Source: an uncultured Actinomyces sp. (GTDB lineage Bacteria; Actinomycetota; Actinomycetes; Actinomycetales; Actinomycetaceae). From it: a DNA stretch of 14,479 nt. This document shows, piece after piece, positions 6,867 to 14,436 of the stretch (positions are counted from its first letter, which is position 1; each line of letters begins with the position of its first letter). Where the stretch lies: NCBI GenBank assembly GCA_938022345.1, contig CALIEP010000285.1, forward strand, positions 1-14,479, given 5' to 3'. The translations under genes and the position numbers were made by a program. The notes beneath the pieces were generated by a model, which saw nothing but the letters and a program-made list of their open reading frames with translations, was not told the origin of the DNA and did no database searches.

Positions 6867-7862
6867 TCACTTCAAGGTTGCGTACATCACGGCCTTGATG
6901 GTGTGCATGCGGTTTTCCGCCTCATCAAAGACACGGGACTTCGAGGACTCAAACACCGCATCCTCAACTTCCATCTCGGTGACACCGAAACGTTCGGCGA
7001 TATCTGCGCCGATTGTGGTCTTGGTGTCGTGGAAAGAGGGCAGGCAGTGCATGAAGATCGACTCGGAATCCGTCAGGGCCATAAGCTTCTCGGTCACGCG
7101 GTAGGGGCTGAGCTCCTTGATGCGCTTCTCCCACAGCTCCGCCGGCTCGCCCATGGAAACCCAGATGTCGGTGTAAACCACGTGAGCACCAGTGCATGCC
7201 TCAACCGGGTCATCGGTCAGCGTGATGCTTGCACCGGTCTCCTCGGCGATCTCACGGCACTGTGCAACAAGCTCTTCAGCGGGCATAAGGTCCTTCGGGC
7301 CGCATGCAACGAAGTGCAGACCAAGCTTCGAGCAAACAACCATCAGCGAGTTAGCAACGTTGTTACGAGCATCGCCCATGAACACGAACTTCAGGCCCTT
7401 GATTCCCTGGGGGAAGTTCTCCTGAACGGTGAGCATGTCGGCAATCATCTGAGTCGGGTGGAACTCGGTGGTCAGACCGTTCCACACGGGAACGCCTGCA
7501 TTCGCCGCAAGATCCTCAACAATCTCCTGAGCGAAACCACGGTACTCAATACCGTCGTACATACGCCCGAGGACACGTGCGGTGTCTTCGATGGATTCCT
7601 TCTTGCCCATCTGAGAGCTGCCCGGATCCAGGTAGGTGACGCCCATACCAAGGTCCATACCGGCAACCTCGAATGCGCAACGAGTACGCGTGGAGGTCTT
7701 CTCAAACAGCAGAACAATGTTCTTGCCTTCGAGGTAACGGTGGGGCGTCCCAGTAAGCTTCAGTGCCTTGAACTGGCTCGAGAGGTCGATGAGGTAGCGA
7801 ACTTCATCAGAAGTGAAATCGAGGAGCTTGAGGAAATGACGTCCACTCAAGTTAACTGGCAT
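6867..7862 (-). CDS. arcB: Ornithine carbamoyltransferase, catabolic type
   Basis: This 331-residue cytosolic enzyme interconverts citrulline plus phosphate with ornithine plus carbamoyl phosphate. In this operon it should run in the catabolic direction to feed carbamate kinase. Carbamoyl phosphate site STRTR is at 57-61, FHPTQ at 134-138, the SMG ornithine loop at 236-238 and the catalytic HCLP at 272-275, followed by SFHD. FHD after HCLP is typical of catabolic enzymes, where anabolic ArgF usually has a HCLPAHRG-like sequence. The ATG at 7862 gives the normal family length and has AAGGA six bases upstream. The frame stays open further upstream to 8069, but that extension has no OTC homology. 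It is the first gene of arcB-arcC-arcD. No arginine deiminase gene lies upstream, where one would often be. Confidence 0.96.
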   Translation of the reverse strand: MPVNLSGRHFLKLLDFTSDEVRYLIDLSSQFKALKLTGTPHRYLEGKNIVLLFEKTSTRTRCAFEVAGMDLGMGVTYLDPGSSQMGKKESIEDTARVLGRMYDGIEYRGFAQEIVEDLAANAGVPVWNGLTTEFHPTQMIADMLTVQENFPQGIKGLKFVFMGDARNNVANSLMVVCSKLGLHFVACGPKDLMPAEELVAQCREIAEETGASITLTDDPVEACTGAHVVYTDIWVSMGEPAELWEKRIKELSPYRVTEKLMALTDSESIFMHCLPSFHDTKTTIGADIAERFGVTEMEVEDAVFESSKSRVFDEAENRMHTIKAVMYATLK

Positions 7863-8319
7863 GACTTGTCCTTCCTGACAATTCATAGAAAACACCGGCA
7901 ACCACCTTGGTACCGGATAACAGGTTGTAACCCTGCTCACAGGAAAGCTACACGTATACCCTAAAAAATGCAAGGCTCGAAACAAATAGTTAGAGACCGT
8001 TAAGTAAACTCTTTCCCAAAGAAAAACCGCGAATGCTTCTAATACTCTCTCACACACTTCAAGCTTCAAGACAGGTAGAGGTACGGCGGCACGCGACAGA
8101 TTAATCCAAACTAACTTTCAGAGGCTGTAACTTTTCGCTTCAAACCAAGTCTTTGAGAAAAAGAGCAAACAAACCCGCCGCAGAATTCACAGAACATTGA
8201 ATCAACTTAGCTCAAGTTTAATGACAGGCTGAAAGGAAAATAGTCAAGCTTCCACAAAGCTAAGCTTTAATAAAAGCAATAATGAAAGCTTGACTATTTG
8301 CACCTATTCAGATAAAAAT
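7863..8319. other. 457-base intergenic region upstream of arcB, downstream of folD
   Basis: No convincing gene is seen. The arcB-proximal part has a possible minus-strand promoter: TTTCGA (7977-7982), an 18-base spacer and TATACG (7953-7958). Between them sits TTGCATTTTTTAGGG, whose TTGCAT half resembles one arm of an ArgR box. A small dyad, CCGG...CCGG (7895-7916), lies in the leader. The middle is AT-rich and includes AACTT AGCTC AAGTT (8204-8218). The folD-proximal part carries a long inverted repeat (8238-8299), listed separately. No riboswitch or tRNA was recognised. Confidence 0.5.
8238..8299. repeat. 14-bp perfect inverted repeat around an AT-rich 34-base loop
   Basis: AAATAGTCAAGCTT (8238-8251) is exactly repeated in inverse as AAGCTTGACTATTT (8286-8299). 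The loop contains a further AAGCTTT copy. On the minus strand the stem is followed by TCC then TTTC, 20 bases past the folD stop, so it may be the terminator of glyA-folD. The loop is unusually long for one. TTGACT appears at both arms facing outward, like two divergent -35 boxes, so an operator or a pair of divergent promoters is another possibility. Confidence 0.6.
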
Positions 8320-9222
8320 TCACGCGTTTGTACCGCGCTCCGCAGCCTCGACGACATTCATCAGTAAGAGCGCGCGCGTCATTGGCCCCACTCCCCCAGG
8401 ATTTGGCGAGAGCCAACCTGCGACGCGGTCAACACCGTCGGCGACGTCACCCATCAAGCGCGCCTTTCCACTTTCCGGATCGACGACGCGAGAAACGCCC
8501 ACATCCAGCACAACGGCACCGGGACGAACCATATCCGCAGTGATTAAGCCCGCATAGCCCGTAGCGGCAACAACGACATCCGCCGCCCGCGTATGCGCCG
8601 CCAAATCCCGCGTTCCGGTATGACAGATTGTCACCGTCGCATTGATGTCTTTACGTGTGAGAAGCAGACCAATTGAACGACCGACAGTAACTCCACGTCC
8701 AACAACGCACACATCAGCACCACTAAGGTCGATCCCATTGCGTTGAATCAACTCAATGACAGCACGCGGAGTACACGGCAGCGGTGATTGAATGGGTTCA
8801 CTCCCCCGCAGGACCAATCGGCCCAGATTTGTCGGGTGAAGACCATCGGCATCCTTGTCAGGATCCACAGCCTCGAGGATACGGTTCGTGTCCACTCCAC
8901 GCGGCAAGGGAAGCTGAACGATGAACCCCGTGCAGGCAGGATCTGCATTCAGAGCAGCCACGGCCTCGAGAATCTGATCCTAACTGGCGTGAGCGGGCAG
9001 ATCCACGCGAATCGATTCAATTCCGACCTCGGCACAGTCCCGATGCTTTCCAGCAACATAGGCAACGGATCCCGGATCCTCGCCGACCAAGATGGTTCCA
9101 AGCCCGGGAAGCACTCCGCGAGCGCGCAAAACTTCAACCCTTGCACGAAGTTCATCCTTGATTTGGCGTGCGCAAGCAGCGCCATCAAGAACCTTCGCAT
9201 CGCCTTCCCACGGAGCCCTCAT
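8320..9222 (-). pseudogene. folD: folD interrupted by in-frame TAG: methylene-THF dehydrogenase/cyclohydrolase
   Basis: The reading frame encodes a complete 300-position FolD, which oxidises 5,10-methylene-THF with NADP+ and hydrolyses the product to 10-formyl-THF in the cytosol. It is interrupted by TAG at 8980-8982 (codon 81). Before the stop is the substrate site YVAGK with catalytic Tyr55 and Lys59. After the stop, in the same frame, come DQILEAVAALNADP, the signature FIVQLPLP, DKDADGLHPTN, the NADP site VVGRGVTVGRS and PNPGGVGPMT. The local codons are CAC GCC AGT TAG GAT CAG; one C-to-T change of a Gln CAG would explain the stop. Homologues usually have polar residues there. The ATG at 9222 overlaps the glyA stop as ATGA, so coupling is intact. 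A GTG at 8961 could restart translation, but that product would lack the catalytic Lys. Alternatives are assembly error, suppression or recoding. Confidence 0.9.
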
Positions 9223-10508
9223 TGATTCAGGCCCGCATAGAGAGGATGGGCATCCGTCAGGGCGCGCACCCGCGCACGCAATCCATCGACATCGACACTT
9301 CCGCTTGTTCCCTGAATCAGAGCCGTAGCAATAATGTCACCGACCTCTTCGAAATCAGCAACGCTAAACCCACGCGTCGCAAGCGCGGGAGTTCCAACAC
9401 GAAGGCCCGAAGTCACCCTAGGCGGGCGAGGATCGAAAGGCACGGCATTGCGATTGACCGTAATACCAACCTCATGGAGAAGGTCCTCAGCTTGCTGTCC
9501 ATCCAGCGAAGAGTTCACTAGATCAACCAGAACGAGGTGCACATCGGTACCACCCGTCACCAAGCGAATCCCCGCGGCCTGAGCATCGGGAGCTAATAGA
9601 CGCTGCGCAATGGCCTGAGCGCCGTCCAAGGTGCGCTGCTGGCGATCCCGGAATTCCTCGGTCTGAGCAACCTTCATCGCAATGGCTTTCGCGGCAACAA
9701 CATGCATCAACTGACCACCCTGCTGGCCGGGGAAGACCGCGCTATCAAGCTTCTTGCCCCACTGCTCCCCCCGCGAGGATAGGATCATTCCCGAACGCGG
9801 ACCACCCAAAGTCTTATGGACAGTCGTGGTCACAATATCTGCGTGAGGAACCGGTGAGGGATGCAAACCAGCGGCAACTAAGCCCGCGAAGTGGGCCATA
9901 TCAACCCACAACACAGCTCCGACCTCGTCGGCAATTTCGCGGAACGCTGCAAAGTCCAGGTGACGCGGGTAAGCCGACCATCCCGCAATCAACACTCGCG
10001 GGCGCTCGCGCAGTGCAGCCTCGCGAACTTTTTCGGGTTCAATACGCATCGTCTGTGGATCGACCTCATAGCCAACTGCATGATAGTTCTTGCCCGAAAA
10101 ATTCAGGCGCATACCGTGAGTGAGGTGACCTCCGTGCGCCAGGGACAGGCCCAGAAGCGTATCACCAACGTTTGCCATTGCCATGAGTGCTGCAGCATTT
10201 GCCTGGGCACCTGAGTGAGGCTGAACGTTGACATAGTCCGCACCTTGGAAAACTTCCTTTGCGCGTGAAATCGCCAGAGATTCCGCAACATCAACGAACT
10301 CACATCCGCCGTAGTAGCGACGGCCCGGATAACCCTCTGCGTACTTGTTCGTGAGGACTGAACCTTGCGCCTCAAGCACCGCTCGCGTAACGAAGTTTTC
10401 CGAGGCAATCATTTCCAGCGTCTGCTGCTGGCGTTCCAATTCGCTATCCAAAACCGCCTGGATTTCGGGATCGAGCTGGCGCAGTGGGAGGTCATTGAGC
10501 GTATCCAT
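9219..10508 (-). CDS. glyA: Serine hydroxymethyltransferase
   Basis: This 429-residue cytosolic PLP enzyme converts serine and THF to glycine and 5,10-methylene-THF, the main entry of one-carbon units. Motifs: MIASENF (33-39), NKYAEGYPGRRYYGG (54-68), the PLP-lysine segment TTTVHKTLGGPRSG with Lys232, and VDMAHFAGLVAAG (202-214). The ATG at 10508 is preferred because AAGGA lies six bases upstream; an in-frame TTG at 10523 would overlap that site. The stop overlaps the folD start (ATGA), making glyA-folD an operon that joins methylene-THF production to its oxidation. Upstream, 227 bases separate it from the divergent metal transporter genes. No riboswitch was recognised there. It ends in TGA. 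Confidence 0.96.
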   Translation of the reverse strand: MDTLNDLPLRQLDPEIQAVLDSELERQQQTLEMIASENFVTRAVLEAQGSVLTNKYAEGYPGRRYYGGCEFVDVAESLAISRAKEVFQGADYVNVQPHSGAQANAAALMAMANVGDTLLGLSLAHGGHLTHGMRLNFSGKNYHAVGYEVDPQTMRIEPEKVREAALRERPRVLIAGWSAYPRHLDFAAFREIADEVGAVLWVDMAHFAGLVAAGLHPSPVPHADIVTTTVHKTLGGPRSGMILSSRGEQWGKKLDSAVFPGQQGGQLMHVVAAKAIAMKVAQTEEFRDRQQRTLDGAQAIAQRLLAPDAQAAGIRLVTGGTDVHLVLVDLVNSSLDGQQAEDLLHEVGITVNRNAVPFDPRPPRVTSGLRVGTPALATRGFSVADFEEVGDIIATALIQGTSGSVDVDGLRARVRALTDAHPLYAGLNQ

Positions 10509-10735
10509 TGCGAGTCCTTGCAAAGTCGTGAGCCGGGTAATCCCCGAATTTTGCCTTTACTTTACCCCACGACGAGGCCACTTCCGAGGTTTCGTCCAAA
10601 ATCGTCCGTTTTGTGGGAACTAAGGCCTAGCTAAATTCACTTAGTTACGATAACCTTTCTCAAAGTTCGACTATGCTAACTTTTTGGCAAAGAAAGTCAT
10701 AATTAGATAACACCCCAATTGAAGAGGAACTTCAA
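10509..10735. promoter_or_regulatory. Divergent promoter region between glyA and metal ABC transporter
   Basis: For the plus-strand transporter a plausible promoter is TTGGCA (10684-10689), a 16-base spacer and GATAAC (10706-10711). An imperfect dyad ACTTT...AAAGT (10679-10697) overlaps the -35 box, and AACTAAG...CTTAGTT (10618-10624, 10640-10646) forms a second dyad upstream. Either could bind a metal-responsive repressor of the DtxR/MntR or Zur type, but neither matches a consensus I can vouch for. No confident glyA promoter was picked. Confidence 0.4.
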
Positions 10736-11905
10736 ATGTCCGCCGTTCACTCGCGTTCATTCCTTGCCGCCACAGCAGTCTGCCTACTGGGTGCGACCTC
10801 GATTGCCGCGTGCTCAACTGCATCTTCACAGTCGGGCTCCACCTCACTCTCCCTCGTCGCAAGCACCACCCAGATCTGCGACTATGTCACCCAAATTGCG
10901 CAGCAGCCCTCGGCACAAAACTCCATCTCGCTCGATAAAACTGATGCCACGGGAACGCAATCCCATATTGGGGCCCCCGCCGAGCAAGCCAGCGCAAAAG
11001 TTCAGCTCACGTGTCTACTTGCCCCCAACGCCTCGGCACACGAGCACGAAATGACTCCCCAGCAACTGCAAGCACTTGCGTCGGCGAAAGTCCTGCTCGT
11101 CTCGGGCGTCGACCTCGAGCATTTCCTGGATCAGGCCGTGAGCGCCTCTGGGTTCAAGGGAACGATGGGAGTGACCTCGGGAATTCTCACTGCCGCCGAC
11201 CTCAAGGATCCCCAGGGTCAGGAACAGCGCGACAAGCAACTCCCCTACTTGGTTTCGCGAGGCACGCACACTGTCGAGGCCGCACCTTGGCCTTTCCCGC
11301 CGGAAGAAGGAGAGAGCGAGCCGGAGTTCGCCTACGATCCTCACGTCTGGACCTCTCCAGCGAACGCAGCCCTGCAGGTCCGCAACATCGGTGAATTCCT
11401 CTCAGCAGCTGACCCGGATCACGCCGAGGCATACAGCACGGCAACCGAAGAGTACGCAAAGCGTATCGATTCCCTCGATGCGTGGGCGAAGGACAGCTTT
11501 AACAGCGTTCCTGCCGATAAGCGCGTCCTCTTTAGCTCCCACGATGCCTTCGGATATTTGTCGAAACGCTACGGCATTCGTTTCATCGGTGCAGCACTTT
11601 CTGATTTCAATGAACAACAGGACGCAACCGCTGAGCACATCGCGCAGGCAAGCGAGGAAGTGAAGAAATCTGGAGCGAGCGCGATTTTCGCAGAGAACTC
11701 CAATAACTCGAAGTCAATTGAAACGATTGCACGCGCCGCGGGAGTCAAAGCCATCATCGGCGACGACGCGCTCTATGGAGATTCCCTTGGACCCGTGGGC
11801 AGTGAAGGCGAAACCTACATCGGCTCGATCATCCATAACGTCACAACCATGACAAAAGCCTGGGACGGAACGATCGCCCCCCTACCTTCAGAGCTCAAGC
11901 GTTAA
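10736..11905 (+). CDS. Metal ABC transporter substrate-binding lipoprotein (TroA/ZnuA-like, cluster A-I)
   Basis: This 389-residue extracytoplasmic lipoprotein captures Zn(II) and/or Mn(II) for import. The signal peptide ends in lipobox IAAC with Cys26. Likely metal ligands by alignment to TroA-type proteins are His102 (AHEHEMTP), His203 (YDPHVWTSP), His269 (SSHDAFGYLSKRYG) and Asp349 (LYGDSLGP). His-His-His-Asp resembles TroA rather than the His/His/Glu/Asp set of PsaA. Residues about 62-90 and 155-198 form insertions relative to compact family members; the second is acidic with EEGESEPE. GAGGAA lies a few bases upstream of the ATG. It is the first gene of a four-gene operon, with the ATPase starting six bases after its stop. 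Zn versus Mn cannot be decided from sequence. Confidence 0.92.
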   Translation: MSAVHSRSFLAATAVCLLGATSIAACSTASSQSGSTSLSLVASTTQICDYVTQIAQQPSAQNSISLDKTDATGTQSHIGAPAEQASAKVQLTCLLAPNASAHEHEMTPQQLQALASAKVLLVSGVDLEHFLDQAVSASGFKGTMGVTSGILTAADLKDPQGQEQRDKQLPYLVSRGTHTVEAAPWPFPPEEGESEPEFAYDPHVWTSPANAALQVRNIGEFLSAADPDHAEAYSTATEEYAKRIDSLDAWAKDSFNSVPADKRVLFSSHDAFGYLSKRYGIRFIGAALSDFNEQQDATAEHIAQASEEVKKSGASAIFAENSNNSKSIETIARAAGVKAIIGDDALYGDSLGPVGSEGETYIGSIIHNVTTMTKAWDGTIAPLPSELKR

Positions 11906-11911
11906 GCGAGC

Positions 11912-12664
11912 ATGATGAACGCAGACGCTCATATGTTTTCGGGGTCTGACGAGGGGCACGATGCTGGCGCCACTGTATTCGCTGCCAAAAATGCCAGCAT
12001 CGGCTACTCCCAGACACCGGTCCTGACGGGAATCACCCTCTCGCTCAGACCCGGACATGCCCTCGCTTTGATCGGTCCAAATGGATCGGGAAAGACAACG
12101 CTCATGCGAGCGCTCTTGGGAAGCGCTCAAGTCATATCTGGAGAAGTGAGCTGCCCGCTGGATTTCCTCGGCTACGTCCCGCAAAACAGTGATATCGACT
12201 TGAGTTTCCCAATCAACGTTCGTCAGGTCGTCGAAATGGGAATGTACCCCAAGACAAAGCTTCTCCGTCCACTCAGTCGTGAACAGAAAGAAGCGGTCAG
12301 TGCAGCATTAGAACAGATTGGTTTAGTCGAGCGTGCCCGCGAGCGCTTTGGGACCCTTTCCGGCGGCCAACGCCAGCGCGTTCTGGTCGCGCGCGCGTTG
12401 GTCGCCAAGCCTCGCATGGTATTGCTTGACGAACCTTTCAACGGTTTGGATGAGCCCAACCGCGAAGCTCTTCTCTCGCTCATCAACCAAGCAAAAGCTC
12501 AGGGAACCGCGTTCATGATTTCAACCCATGACTATCGGGTCGCAACCGAAGTGTGCGACGAGAGCCTCATCGTGGCTGGACGCCAAGTTGCCTACGGGCC
12601 GACCTCTCAAGTTTTCCGTCCGGAAATCATCAATGAAGCTTTCGGCGGGATTAACAATGTTTAA
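11912..12664 (+). CDS. Metal ABC transporter ATP-binding protein
   Basis: This 250-residue cytoplasmic ATPase powers the metal importer. Walker A GPNGSGKT is at 55-62, Q-loop Gln91 (YVPQNSD), signature LSGGQ at 149-153, Walker B MVLLDE at 169-174 and H-loop His206 (STHDYR), so all catalytic motifs are intact. The start at 11912 gives MM at the N-terminus; ATG 11915 is equally possible. The ribosome site (AAGCGAG) is weak, and translation is probably coupled to the binding-protein gene that ends six bases earlier. The 3' end overlaps the first permease by eight bases. About 22 residues precede the ABC domain, slightly more than usual, so a later start is conceivable. Confidence 0.95.
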   Translation: MMNADAHMFSGSDEGHDAGATVFAAKNASIGYSQTPVLTGITLSLRPGHALALIGPNGSGKTTLMRALLGSAQVISGEVSCPLDFLGYVPQNSDIDLSFPINVRQVVEMGMYPKTKLLRPLSREQKEAVSAALEQIGLVERARERFGTLSGGQRQRVLVARALVAKPRMVLLDEPFNGLDEPNREALLSLINQAKAQGTAFMISTHDYRVATEVCDESLIVAGRQVAYGPTSQVFRPEIINEAFGGINNV

Positions 12665-13505
12665 CGCGATCGTAAGCGCTCCGCCCCTGTGGCTCTCTCC
12701 CTTTTTCCTCCGCCCCCTGCTCTTCCTTGTTCTCTTCGGAATTGCAGCGGGCGCGGTTGGAACCCTGGTCAATCTGCGCAACTGGCAATTCGGCGCCGAG
12801 GCATCGGTTCACTCGATCTTCCCCGGGATTGTCGTCGGCGCAGTTTTCGGCGGTATCGATTGGATCCCCGCAGGCGGGGGAATCTGCGCGATATTCGTTG
12901 CTGCCGCATTGACCTGGGCGATGCGCCACCGCGCGCACGAGGCCGCTGCGGCAGTCGTCCTGACTTCCTTCTTCGCGCTCGGCGTCATCATTTCCCTCAA
13001 AAAGGGCGATATGTCGGGCCAAATGGAGGCGTTGATGTTTGGCCGACTTCTGGAGGTTACTCCCCAGCGCATGGTGATTTCCCTCGTGTTTTGTCTTTTC
13101 GCTTGCGTGCTGGTCGTTCTTTCGTGGCGTGCTCAGCTCATGTGCGCATTTGACAGTGCGGGAGCTGGTGCCGCGCGAGTACCCACGACGTTGTGCGATG
13201 TCTGCCTCAACGCCGCGATGTGCGCAATCGTCGTCGCGGGGGCATCGGCAATCGGTGTTCTTTTGGTCGTGGGGTACCTCATTGTCCCCGCACTCGCCGC
13301 GCGTCTCCTCTCCTCATCGCCGAGGCAGATGCTGGCCTATTCGGTACTTCTTTCCTGCGCGGGTGGGGCGCTGGGGATAGCAACTCTCCTGGTTCACCTT
13401 TCCAGGCCTACTTCACCCCAAGCCTCGGTTGCTCTGACCCAAGTGGCTCTATGCGCACTCATCGTCGGACTGTACAGAGCACGAAAGAAAGTTCGGACAT
13501 GTTAA
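12657..13505 (+). CDS. Metal ABC transporter permease (first of two)
   Basis: This 282-residue multi-spanning membrane protein of the ABC-3 (ZnuB/TroC) family forms half or all of the metal channel. It shows the family's GTLVNLRNWQFGAEASVHSIFPGIVVG near the start (first helix and H-S-I-F-P-G motif), a central VLTSFFALGVIISLK, and late IGVLLVVGYLIVPALAARLL. The ATG at 12657 overlaps the end of the ATPase gene and has GGCGGGA upstream; the frame is open further upstream, but that stretch duplicates ATPase coding sequence. The stop overlaps the next permease start (ATGTTAA). TroABCD-type systems have two different permeases. Because the second one here is interrupted, this one may have to work as a homodimer. 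Confidence 0.92.
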   Translation: MFNAIVSAPPLWLSPFFLRPLLFLVLFGIAAGAVGTLVNLRNWQFGAEASVHSIFPGIVVGAVFGGIDWIPAGGGICAIFVAAALTWAMRHRAHEAAAAVVLTSFFALGVIISLKKGDMSGQMEALMFGRLLEVTPQRMVISLVFCLFACVLVVLSWRAQLMCAFDSAGAGAARVPTTLCDVCLNAAMCAIVVAGASAIGVLLVVGYLIVPALAARLLSSSPRQMLAYSVLLSCAGGALGIATLLVHLSRPTSPQASVALTQVALCALIVGLYRARKKVRTC

Positions 13506-14389
13506 TCCTTCTCCTTCCTCTGTTAGAACTGGCGCTGCTAGGAATTCTCTCCGGAATTGTTGGGACGATGACTGTCCTGCGCGGGCGCGTGTTTTTTGCT
13601 GAGTCAATCACGCACGGAGCCTTTCCGGGCGCGGTGATCGGTGTCGTGTGTGCATCCGTTTTCACCAGGGATCACAGCATTCTTGCCCTCTGCGTTTTCT
13701 TGGGCGCGCTGGGTTTGTGTTTGCCGCTGTCTGCGTTGATGAGCACCCTGGAACGAATCCCAGGAGTCTCGGGAGGCGGCGCTGCCGGAGTCGTCTTGAC
13801 ATTCAGTTTTGCCTGGGGCTATTTCCTTGCGAAATGGTTTGCCCCCTTACCCTTGCAGATTTAGAGTTTCCTCACGGGCTCAATCATGACCGTTACTCCG
13901 GTGGATATTGTGCTTGCAGGCATGGCATTGGTCTGCGCGCTATGTATTCTTGCCCTGCGCGGACGCCATATTCTCCTCTTGTCTTTCGACGCACAGGGCT
14001 ACCGAGCAGCTTTCCGCTCTTCCCCCGGCGCCTATGCACTCACCGACGCGCTTGTCTCTGCTCTTATCACTGTTTGTGTCATCGTTATGATTCCCGCGGA
14101 AGGAACTTTGCTTCCACTGGCTTTACTGGTTGCGCCAAGCGCCGGTTTGATGCGCTTCATTACCCGACCCGGAGTCTTGATGGTCGTTTCAGTGTTCGCT
14201 GCTCTTGCGATCTCGGCCTGCGGTTTCGGGATTTCTCTTGTTGCCGAGCTGTCCTCGGGTGGGTGCATTGCCTTGACTTCAGGACTTTTCTTCTGCGGGT
14301 GCGTGGCTTGGGAGGCTCTGGCCTCGAGGCCAAAAGCCGGCTCAACCCCAGCGCGGCGGCGCGTTATGCGCCAGAGAAATGAGGCATGA
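13499..14389 (+). pseudogene. Second metal ABC transporter permease interrupted by in-frame TAG
   Basis: The frame encodes a 296-position ABC-3 family permease (TroD/ZnuB-like) but has TAG at 13862-13864 (codon 122). Before it are MLILLLPLLELALLG, TMTVLRGRVFFAESITHGAFPGAVIG (family H-G-A-F-P-G) and GGAAGVVLTFSFAWGYFLA. After it, in the same frame, are SFLTGSIMTVTPVDIVLAG, the paired-helix region and the C-terminal helices. The join would read PLPLQI-x-SFLTGSI, as in whole homologues, so nothing else is missing. GAG (Glu), CAG or TCG differ from TAG by one base. The ATG overlaps the end of the first permease gene. A restart at ATG 13886, 24 bases past the stop, is possible but has no ribosome site and would give only half a permease. 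The C-terminal tail is basic (RRRVMRQRNEA). Confidence 0.88.
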
Positions 14390-14411
14390 AAGCAACGCGT
14401 AAGTAGATAAA

Positions 14412-14436
14412 AGGGGCGCCGCAATGCGGCGCCCCT
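14412..14436. terminator. GC-rich terminator hairpin at the right end
   Basis: AGGGGCGCCGC (14412-14422) and GCGGCGCCCCT (14426-14436) pair perfectly around a three-base loop. On the minus strand TTTTAT follows, so it is a classic terminator for a gene entering from the right. Minus-strand stops at 14444-14446 and in the other two frames nearby fit the end of such a gene, but too little is present to identify it. On the plus strand it lies 22 bases after the permease stop and can also end the transporter operon. Confidence 0.8.

Noticed and set aside
6645..7964. Plus-strand 439-codon frame across arcC and arcB
   Set aside because: It is antisense to two clearly identified enzymes and shows no family motif; its openness follows from their codon bias.
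7863..8069. N-terminal extension of arcB by 69 codons
   Set aside because: The extension has no OTC homology. The internal ATG at 7862 has a proper ribosome site and gives the family's normal length.
12528..12656. Longer start for the first metal permease
   Set aside because: The upstream stretch is the ATPase coding region in another frame and lacks membrane-segment character; the overlapping ATG at 12657 fits operon style.
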